Origin: Trichostrongylus colubriformis
Lineage: Eukaryota; Nematoda; Chromadorea; Rhabditida; Trichostrongylidae
Assembly (NCBI GenBank): GCA_963978905.1
Contig: OZ022260.1
Span: forward strand, 7,491,725 to 7,555,724
Reading direction: 5' to 3'
Length of the DNA stretch: 64,000 nucleotides
Shown piece by piece: positions 55,468 through 64,000 of this stretch. The translations under genes and the position numbers were made by a program. The number at the start of each line of letters is the position of its first letter. Position 1 is the first letter of the stretch. Under the pieces are notes generated by a model. It saw only the letters and a list, made by a program, of their open reading frames with translations. It had not been told where the DNA came from and did no database searches.

Positions 55468-56209
55468 TTTGCAATGGATTAAAACCGCAATTTTGTTTTG
55501 GGAATGTACAAAGTATTTAAATAATGCTGCTATTCATTCATTGTATTAGGCTATCTATTCAGCAGTAGTTTTCGTAGCGTTATTTTTATAATTTCTATTG
55601 ATTTCTGTATTTTATGTTCGATACTGGTTTTGCATGAAAATTATTGAAAGAGTTTCAGATAAATATTTGTTTCCATTATTCACGTAGCGCCATCGTCACG
55701 TATAGACGTTAGCGCCTTGATCTTGTTGGACTCTGTTGCAAACCTCTGCAACGATCAAAGTAGATAATAACAGGACCAGAAAAGTCTACAGACATGTCCT
55801 TCAAGGATATCCGCGAATGTTGTTTGGTCGGTCATTCGCCCACTAGGCTCCGCCCTCCCTCACTAGGCTCCACCTGCTGGCTGCCCCACTTATCAAACGC
55901 TTTGTGTAGAAGAGTTGAGCGGGATTCTTTTCAACGATTTCATGAGCATCCTCCGATCCTTGCCTCTCCCGCACAACATATGATTGGCACGGGTAAACAA
56001 GTAAAAAGAATAAATGCCACTCCACGCCGTTGCGGCAGAGGGTGAGGTGTTCCTTTCGAGTCCTGTACCACCAATAGGCTACAGACTATCCCCCTCTCAC
56101 CAAGTGCGACTCTCCCTCTTTTCGGGTGTGTTGCAAGTGTTCCGGTGATTAGCGTGGGGTCAGGTCACCTATGAGTGGATTTACTTCAGAGACGATTGAT
56201 TTACTACTA

Positions 56210-56882
56210 TTAGGTTGGCAACTAAGTAATTGCGGATTTTTAAATACCGCTTTTTCGCTCAAAACCGCTTTCCACAAAATTTCTTCTGTACATATATATG
56301 TAGTACAAGTCCACACGCATGCATAGATATTGTTGTCTTCATCTCCCGGATAACCCTTTTCGGCAAAATAAAAATATCAAAAGTCACCTCATTTTCAATT
56401 CCATTTTTTTTCTTTGAATGGCGTTAGACAGGGAAAGGGAAAGGAGATAATCCGATGGAGAAAGATCAGAACTATATGGCAGCAATTTTCATCCAAGCTC
56501 GAGAATTTTTTGAAAAAAAATTTAAATTTTTTTTTACCACTATTGAAAAATGACTCGCCAAAAAATTCTCGAGCTTGGATAAAAATTGCTGCCCCATCCA
56601 CCTTATAGCCCTGATCTTGCTCCATCGGATTATCACCTTTTCCTTTCCCTGTCTAACGCCATTCAAAGAAAAATCTTTTTATGATTTTTGTATTGAAAAT
56701 GAGGTTGACCGTTGATATGTTTGATTTGCCGAAAAGGGTTATCCGGGAGATGGAAGACAATAATACCTATAGATGCGTGTGGGCTTGTACTACATGTGTA
56801 TGTACAGAAGAGTTTGCTGGAAAGCAGTTTGGAGGGAAAAAGCAGTCTTTAAAAATCCGCAATTACTTAGTTGCCAACCTAA
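56210..56882. mobile_element. 673-bp fold-back element made of two mariner 3' ends
   Basis: The arms start TTAGGTTGGCAACTAAGTAA at both ends and are flanked by TA (56208-56209, 56883-56884). The right half on plus reads [16 protein letters not shown] followed by LSLSNAIQRK, the mariner catalytic C-terminus; the left half carries the same region on the minus strand. The centre is A/T-rich near 56500-56560. It is a palindrome of two inverted transposase ends, with no first catalytic Asp. Confidence 0.88.
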
Positions 56883-57559
56883 TAATTTCAAGATCTTGGC
56901 TGCGTAGCTGGTATTCTAATGTCAAAGATAGGGGTTGAAGATTAAAGACATATTTTGAAATAAATCTGTAGTAAAATTGGTGCCTAAATGATTAAGTTAG
57001 AGCATCTTCCATGAACGAGTTCTAGTTGAAGGCAGATACGATCTGTGACGAAGGTAGAAGCTAGAAAGTATAGCAGCCAATAACACGATGTTTTATTCTT
57101 ACAAAAATGTTGATTTCGTCGTTTCTATAGGGAATTACCCGCCACACAACACCTCCTGGAACACTGGTCGGAACATTTGCACGCCACCCTCCTCTTTTCG
57201 ACCACCACCTTTTGAGGGTTCCTTGCGATTCAAACCGATTACTTACCAAAGGAAACCAAGTATAACGAAAAATCCCATCCTATGTAGCACTGTAGCTCTG
57301 GCGCAAATGCGCTGCCCCAATCGGAATTGAACAACTCGTGCACAATAGTCGCACGCTGCACGCGGCCGGCAATTTTTCTGCCTTAAAGACGTAGACCCGT
57401 TACACCCCTCATTTTACGTTACCCAGGACCAAGAAGTTCATTGGTCGAAAGCCGTTCAAATCCTCTGGCTTTCTAAATGTAGGTTGAAGACGTGGCGCAT
57501 TCAAACACTTTGACGCTAACGGTTTCAACCCTGTCATCAGACGCAGCTCAGATCCTTTA

Positions 57560-58155
57560 CTGATACTGAATATGTTAATCATTTGGTGTCATGGACCAGC
57601 CAGCAGTCACAAAGAGGATCGGTAGATCTGAATATTTGGAAGCGGATTACCAAAGTGTTTACGAGCGGTTGATGAAAATGAGAGGAAACTCTAGTGTTAC
57701 TGATTATGATGTGGAGGGACTTTTTTGAAATTTGACTTACCGATCTGTTCCCCCCTTTACCCCCTCCCCATTCATGTAGCGCGCAGGTATTAAGCCTGTG
57801 CAGTATCTTTCCACAGCCGGGTTCACTGTTATGGCTGAGCATGCCAATCATATGTTGTGCGGCAGAGCACAGAATTGCGGAGGATTCTCATGGAACGGTC
57901 GAGAAAAATCCCGCTCCACCCCTTCTCCACCCAAGCTTTTGATTGGCACAGCAGCAGGTGGAGCCTAGTGAGGGAAGGCGGGGCCTAGTGTGGCAGTGGG
58001 GGACTGAGAAATCAGTAAACAATGAATAACGAACATGCGCGAATATTCTCGAAGGTCATCGGACATGTCTCTGGGCTTGTCTGGTCCTGTTATTATCGAC
58101 TTTGATTCGGTTCAGGAGGTTTGCAGTAGAGTCCTACAGGGTCGAGGCGTTACGA
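57560..58155. repeat. duplicated heat-shock-flank block, copy 2
   Basis: It parallels 44860-45830: 'cagtcacaaagagg', 'cctttaccccctcccc', 'atgccaatcata', 'gtggagcctagtgaggga' and the heat-shock-element-like cgcgaatattctcgaagg (about 58037-58054). It lies beyond the 3' end of locus I. Confidence 0.7.
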
Positions 58156-58467
58156 TGCTGCTCCGCCAATAATGAAAACAAATGTTTATCTGGAACTCAT
58201 TCAGCAATTTTCATGCAAAACCAGTACTGGACATTAAATTATACAAATCAATAGAAATTACCAAATAACGCTACGAAAACTATTGGATGCAGAACAGATA
58301 ACCTAACACAATGAACAAATAGCAGCATTATAAACATTGCACATTCAGAAACAAGATCGCGATTTTAATTTATAAACAAATTGATTGCTTATAAGAACAC
58401 AAAACCAATATTGTACACGCAAACACCATAATATTATATGTACATTCAGAAACGAGATCCATACGAT

Positions 58468-59055
58468 TCATTGCTTATGAGGAGCAGCCATGATGGGAAT
58501 GGTTCGCTTCTGTGTGAGACCTTCGGTGTTCTTCGGTGCTTCCACGGACAAATGTCCCTTGTCATCGAGTTGAGTACGAACCGCCTGCAGATCCACATTC
58601 TCAGGCAGCAACCATTTGCGGGTGAAGGATCTGAAATAATCAATACAATCAATATCTGTTCAACAGATAAGGGAGAAGTAGATGGTCTGACTGGACTTAC
58701 CTGTGGATGGAGGTGTGGTCGTTTTTCTGCTCCTGCTTGCCTTCAATGGTCAGCTCACGTCCTTCCACATGCACATTCAACTCTTCCGGGCGGAACTGCG
58801 AGACATCCAACGAGATCGCGAATTTCTTGTCGTCGTCCACAAGCTGGAATGAAACGGACCTTCATGGAGTTCATTGCATGAACGGCCTTTCTGGCCGAAC
58901 TTCTGACATACCTGCTGAGTTTCGTTGGCCACATGAAGCACTGAATGGTCAGCATCTCTCCAGTACGGGAAAATGCTCCTCTCGAGACGATCCAGATCCC
59001 GCATGGTGTCGTACATCACATGGCTCATAAGACGAGGAATTACGGAGAGGTCCAT
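58468..59055 (-). CDS. hsp-16-like: small heat-shock protein, MDLS type (locus I)
   Basis: Exons 58912-59055, 58701-58843 and 58468-58630 give 149 residues. It is very close to A and H; an Ile in KKFAISLDV and TEGLTQKR are its own. All splice signals are standard (gtatgt/cag, gtaagt/cag). It pairs divergently with locus J. Confidence 0.95.
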
Positions 59056-59393
59056 AGTTGAGCGAGTGGCTTGATAGAGAACTCAAAGAAGCGTTCACAC
59101 AATCTGGTAAGGGTTAAGGCAATGAGGGTTGTGTGCCTTATATACCTCTCCCGCTGAGATCTTCGAGAACCTTCGGGAACATTCTCCGATTATTGTGCTG
59201 TTTGTGTTGTCGGCCTCCTCGCGCTATCTCACCCGTGCCCCGCCTACCGCGTGACTCATCAATGGCGCTGCAAAGCGGAGAGGCGGGGTGAGAAGGTTCT
59301 CGAAGGTTCCCGAAGAATCCCTCCTAATGATATATAAGCACTGCGCAGAGTGGCGGCTTCAGCACGTCAGTTCAACGTTCTACGCAATCAACG
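59056..59393. promoter_or_regulatory. bidirectional heat-shock promoter I/J
   Basis: Heat-shock elements lie at 59159-59186 (cttcgagaaccttcgggaac) and 59290-59320 (gaaggttctcgaaggttccc). TATA boxes are cttatata (59137-59144) and gatatataagc (59328-59338). TGACTCATC is at 59252-59260, beside the GC-box-like ccccgcc. Confidence 0.88.
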
Positions 59394-60006
59394 ATGCCAA
59401 TCTGGATTCAGCCATGCTCTGCGGAAAGGGCGATTTTGCCCCGTTTCCTCGACGACGTCTTCAGCGAGCTCGACATGATCGACCGATTCGAGAAACCCAC
59501 TCGTTCATCTCCACGAAGACGAAAGGAAGCCCTGGTGAACAACTCAGGCAAGGTATGGAAAGATTTTAAAAGTTTGTCGGAGGTTTCCAACTTATCGTTC
59601 ATTCACCCTTACTGATGAACTCCTTTCAGATTACTGACGACGAATCGAAACTGGCCATCTCCTTGAATGTTTCAAAATTCAAACCAGAAGAGCTAAAAGT
59701 GAACCTCGATGGCCGAACCTTAACTATTGAAGGCCAACAAGAAGTGAAGGATGGCTCGAGCTACACCGTGAGGTAAGTCTCGTATAGGTCGAACCCCTGA
59801 CATGACTGGCTTCCCATGGATATTCCTCAAAATTCCTACCTTTTAGGTCATTCGTTCGACAATGGAACCTTCCAGAAGATGTAGATGTCGAGCAGATCCG
59901 ATCCACCCTCACTGAAAATGGCCAGCTAGCCATCGAGGTGCCAAAGGCTAAACCGGCTGTAACCGCCAGGAACATTCCAATTCAGAAGGCGATCAGCCAG
60001 CAATAG
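59394..60006 (+). CDS. hsp-16-like: small heat-shock protein, MPIW type (locus J)
   Basis: Exons 59394-59552, 59630-59772 and 59847-60006 give 153 residues. The N-terminal arm is four residues shorter than in E (FSELDMIDRFEKP), an in-frame deletion in the segment that reads NTISV elsewhere. The domain carries NLDGRTLTIEG and VRQWNLPEDV. The stop is TAG, not TAA. Polyadenylation signals (aataaa) lie at about 60113. Confidence 0.95.
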
Positions 60007-60269
60007 ATATGTATGTGCTAACTATTGTATTGATCTCAACTGAGTATGACGCATCCTTGTTAAAGTATAGCTTTTACGGTTTCTCTTTGTAAGGAAATTT
60101 ATTTTGTTTGTTTAATAAACAGTTGTACATAATAAACTGTGCCACAGCAAAAACTGAGTTAGGAAGCAAAAACATTGTGCAGAGTAGCTATGAGTGAGAT
60201 ACCAGTGGCAGGGAATAGTAAAGAGTAAAATGCTCGATATATTGATCACGTCGGAGTACGCTACTCACT

Positions 60270-60720
60270 CGACTCCGTTTGGATTCGTGGAAGCATTTGA
60301 ATGTCAGCCCCGGCCCTAAGCTAGATGGTAAGCAATAGGTGTCGTCAGTTGACTTATTGTTAGTTATGTAAAAAATGATCAACGCAAAAATCACAGTAAT
60401 AAAATACGTTGTTGGGGTGGGGGGGGGGGGGGGGAGGCGTACTAGAGTCATTTTCTCAACACCTGGATGTGCGCTGGATGTAAGAAGCGAGCCCGATTGG
60501 GTTATGGCGAATTTTTCCGGGCGCACCATTAATTCGAAACGTTCCCAGATACAAATCAAGTAGTCGCTTCAGTGAGACCCCCCTCTACGAAGACCAAATA
60601 TGACCCCCCCTCCACTTTTTTTCAACCTCTATAATACCAATAACTGTTGCCGAATTGTATGTTGCTACGTGTTATATTGCTCTGTATTCTTATCTGCAGC
60701 AGAAAGATAATTATTCCACA
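60270..60720. repeat. S-family repeat, inverted pair with poly-G
   Basis: The left part is reversed ('ttctcaacacctggatgtgc', G run at 60418-60434) and the right part forward ('cttcagtgagaccccc', 'accaaatatgaccccccctc', 'aataccaataactgttgccg'). The left edge continues the flank shared with locus G. Confidence 0.6.
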
Positions 60721-60837
60721 TTCCCTCTCACGGATTCGCTGTGGAATACAATTCGATTCTCATCTGCTTATTGAAAATTAGAATTCTAGTGCTTATCGCT
60801 AACCTCTGGGCTAACAAATCTTATCACTAAGGAAACA

Positions 60838-61047
60838 CTCTCCGTTCCCAAGAGTGACGGACGTCGGGACGGCTCTCTCACTCGGAGGCCCCGCCCACCC
60901 ATCCAAGAATTTGGGGAGCTGTATCTAAGCTGAGCTCTCACTTTTTCGCGTGAAACTTTGCATGCTGCCCTTATTAGGTAAATACAACATAAATATGAGG
61001 GTAACAAATAAGTGTTTTTTCCGTGGACGATTCCTTTATGCTGTTGC
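60838..61047. mobile_element. L-family element, right half
   Basis: 'cactcggaggccccgccca', 'actttgcatgctgcccttat', 'aaatacaacataaatat' and the end 'ttttccgtggacgattcctt' match other copies. The left arm is missing. Confidence 0.65.
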
Positions 61048-62582
61048 CAGCCAGCAGTGGGAGTCACTTCCCGGCAGCCACCAGCTCACCTTTCCCTTCC
61101 CTCTTTTATGTAATCCTATGGTAACAAATATGTATGATCCATGCACTCTGTATCCACATCGTACCACCCACCGCAAAATCTTCAGTGAAAGGCCCGATCA
61201 ACCTATTATCTGATATGCAGGACCCGGGGAAATTTCTTCGCACCCTTTTTAGATACTAAATTTTTCTCTCCTTTTCTCTCTCAAGTAAAATGCATTACTC
61301 TTCCAACCCACATTTCCCTCGACTCAACCCAACGACTCTGTCTATATGCAGAAGATGAAGAAAATCAACGACAACTCACGTAAGTTTTTTTTCCAACTGA
61401 TGACAATAATGGAAAAGTAATAGTTATGACATCCAAAACGATGTAATCTAAACGTCCTGGCAACAACTTCTCCTTTCTTTCCCACGGCGAACAAGTTGAT
61501 ATAACGAAATATAATTCACATAAAAGAGTTAAAAAGTCAATACGCTAGTCGACGACACTCGGCAGAGCCTAGGCTGTCTTCACGGCATGGCCGCGCTAAT
61601 TACAGTATGCCAGACACTTAACCAATCCCCTTCATCTGGTCGATAATAATAACACCGACCGCAAGAAATCGAGTAGACCTATGGAACAAGTAGAATTTGG
61701 AAACATTTATTTATTCATTACACACGGAGGTGCGCCACATGTTCATAGAAGCATATCATCAGAAACACGCATCCCTAAAAACAAAACTAAAACAACAAAA
61801 GAAAGAAAGATCAAGGCAACGTTAGGAAGAGTGAAAACCACCAAGAAAAACCAGAATCAAAAGAGTTAGCGGATAAGGGTGATTAACGCAGCCAAGCAAA
61901 TGTTACCGGTAAACCATGTGGTCGTGCAAGAAGGCTGTTTGAAAATTATGCGCAATTCAAAACAATAATGAATGAAAATAAAGTATGGGATGAATATGTT
62001 CAGCTTCAGCCTTTTATTGAAAACCAGTATTTAATGAACAAGCATTTAATCTGCCGATTTATAAGAAGGACTTGCTCGCCATTTTGTGCACACTATCTTC
62101 TGAGAATCAGCTAATCTCACTCGCTATGACTCTTTGCTGCTACGATACCGGTTCAGAGACGGTACTAGGAGATAGACAACAAAGGCATATATTTATATAT
62201 CTATTCCATTTTCGAGTGTATAGTGAAGTTTCGTGCCAAGGCGGCGACATTACAACGCACCTTGGCATATACGAACTGTCAATCCAGATTTATTAGTCTG
62301 GATTGCGAAATTCACTAATCCGCCAATACGGATACGGTACCTCGGAGAGGCAAAAGAGGTCCAACTTTTCAACAGGTGTCACTTCGGCGTCGTGTATATA
62401 TCACTTCTGACAGCCACGACTCCTATTCCAACCGCCGCAATTCGTTTCGAAGTCGGATTACGGTATCTGGCCAAGCAACCAAGCTTATCCTGTCCACATT
62501 GAAAATTGCTAATAAAATGGGTCATGTAACCACATTCCATAGGTTGACGACTGTTGAACAGTCTATGCTCGTCTACCAGCAC

Positions 62583-62912
62583 CTTCCTCAGTTGCCCCAT
62601 TTCTCTTTCCTGAGAGCGCATTCGCTCAACCACTGTGGCTAGATCTGCATAGACAGTCCCGCCTCGACTGCACCCAGACGGCTAAAACAAACTTAAATAA
62701 TAATACTAATAATAATAACTTGATAGATTCAAAAAAAAATTCGAAAAATTTTGATTTTGAACTCTACAAAGATAATAACAATAATAATTAACCAACAATA
62801 TCGGTTGACTAAATTTATGTTTAATTGCTCACTTACTTTGGAATCCTCCTCCAACAGATCCAAAGTATTCCTCTGGTATTGGGGGAGTGCATTAAAAGCT
62901 TCCTCGAGTTTT
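62583..62912 (-). CDS. possible coiled-coil protein, two exons (partial)
   Basis: On the minus strand, exon 62837-62912 (acceptor acaag, donor gtaagt) encodes KLEEAFNALPQYQRNTLDLL. It joins in phase 0 to 62583-62681 (acceptor tttag), which contains ADLATVVERMRSQEREMGQL. Both are charged and heptad-like. If the donor at 62582 is not used, the frame runs to a stop at 62379. Upstream and downstream exons could not be fixed, and no family is recognised. Confidence 0.4.
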
Positions 62913-64000
62913 CTTGTAATTCCTCAATACCGTCGGGAGTTTGCGCTTAAAACAACAGTCAATTTTCTTTTTTTCAATCTATTCAAAAAACGAATGAAAA
63001 GCAAACTCACACATTGCTTCGTTACCAAAGTAGACGACTGCCTGTCACCTCACAAAACTTGGCTCCTCCTTGTAGCATACGTAATTCAACACATTACACC
63101 GTCTGTTTGGATTAGCCATCGAGCCCAATCAATGTCCCAATAGTTGCGACATATGCCTATGTCAACAATCTCCAACCCCCTGATTAGTACCTAAGGAACC
63201 ATACAAAAACATCTCGGAAGGCCCTGCTTGGCACAATCCTAGTTACCTTAAATGATGTCCATTACCCAATCCAAATATCCTCGTTTCAACCGTCCACATA
63301 AATCTCAGAGAAAAAAATAGTAATAAGGCTTCACAACATATTAACAATACAATCAAAATTAAACAATATGACGTAATCTCGACCCAAGTTATATCGCCAT
63401 TAAAAGCAAGGGGAAATCACCTTTCTCAATAATTCTCGCAATTTCCTTACTTCCGCTTTACTAACTATTTACTAGAAAATCAAAATATCACCCCTCGCAA
63501 ATCTCCTCCTCCCAAACAATTTTTTTGAATACCCGAATCACACGCACGGCGCAATCTCACCAAACTCATTAAATCGTCTTGTTTGCTATTCTATCCTTTC
63601 CTGATCTTAACCCATCCTTTCAAAGCAACAAATGTAACTCATTTCATCAGTAACCCATGTCTAAAAACCCGTTTCCCCTTCAAAATAAATTTATAAGTTG
63701 ATTTCAAGTAGAAAATCAACTATATTCATTTCCAGTCTTGAAGAAAGCATTTCTTCCAATAACTATGAGTGCTTTTTGAACTAAATTTCCTCAAATCTTC
63801 CTCTACCTTTCACCAAATATTGTTCAGACTCGTAAAAGACCCAAACACTCCCCAACCAACAATTCCAGCGAAATTTTTCGATCAATAAAAAACTACCGTA
63901 CTCCGCGTGCCAATAACATTTGGAATCCCGAGAGAATGGTCACCCACTGCATGCTTCTCGATATTGACGCCAGTTTTCTGCCTTTTCGCGGCCGAATCAT
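62913..64000. other. right end of window
   Basis: AT-rich sequence. An exon-like minus-strand stretch near 63011-63041 (AVVYFGNEAM between cag and gtgagt) might be a further exon of the coiled-coil gene, but its phase does not fit directly. Nothing else is recognisable. Confidence 0.3.

Larger units (their letters stand above)
55468..58467. other. 3-kb intergenic region, axis of the inverted duplication
   Basis: The outer parts (55700-56050 and 57900-58155) are inverted copies of each other. Between them is a mariner fold-back (56210-56882). 56900-57560 shows nothing recognisable. At 58380-58400 there is a short partial copy of the locus I 3' end (gattgcttata). Confidence 0.65.
60007..62582. 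other. intergenic region right of the heat-shock cluster
   Basis: It contains an inverted S-family repeat with a long poly-G run (about 60270-60720) and half of an L-family MITE (60838-61047). A short exon-like stretch (aagatgaagaaaatc with gtaagt at 61380) was seen but could not be linked to anything. The rest shows nothing recognisable. Confidence 0.5.

Overview
The window looks like nuclear DNA of a strongylid nematode, most likely a hookworm-type parasite. The clues are short introns with TTTCAG acceptors, small heat-shock genes in divergent pairs like the hsp-16 loci of Caenorhabditis, a worm-type class-2 lipase, and a heavy load of TA- and TAA-flanked DNA transposon remnants. All gene models below were built by hand from splice signals and phase continuity; no homology search was possible, so family names rest on recognised motifs.

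Left part (1-23 kb, plus strand). A multi-exon gene enters from the left and ends at 10599; it encodes an unidentified protein, perhaps of the NICE-3/C1orf43 family. Next is a 447-residue EGF-repeat membrane protein with a proline-rich PPxY tail (11546-18213). Then comes the complete gene for PIG-C, a subunit of the enzyme that starts GPI-anchor synthesis (20285-23025). Two almost identical internally deleted mariner copies sit in introns of the last two genes.

Middle (24-36 kb, minus strand). A secreted class-2 lipase of 281 residues (24174-26343) is followed by a 231-residue cysteine-rich protein with a signal peptide and a GPI-like tail (28488-35691). The introns of the second gene are packed with palindromic MITEs of several families, some nested.

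Right part (37.7-60 kb). There are ten small heat-shock protein loci, each with three exons. They fall into three subtypes, named here by their first residues: MDLS, MPIW and MHFC. Four divergent MDLS/MPIW pairs each share a short promoter with heat-shock elements, a conserved TGACTCATC site and two TATA boxes. The block MDLS-MPIW-MHFC is present twice in tandem about 8.3 kb apart, and the other two pairs form an inverted duplication. Two loci are broken: an MHFC copy with a lost TATA region and a 1-base deletion, and an MPIW copy with one nonsense codon. Both MHFC genes keep the leftward half of a divergent promoter whose own gene has been replaced at its start codon by a transposon end. Together the cluster would make cytosolic ATP-independent holdase chaperones under heat-shock-factor control.

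The last 4 kb holds few recognisable features apart from two possible coiled-coil exons on the minus strand.
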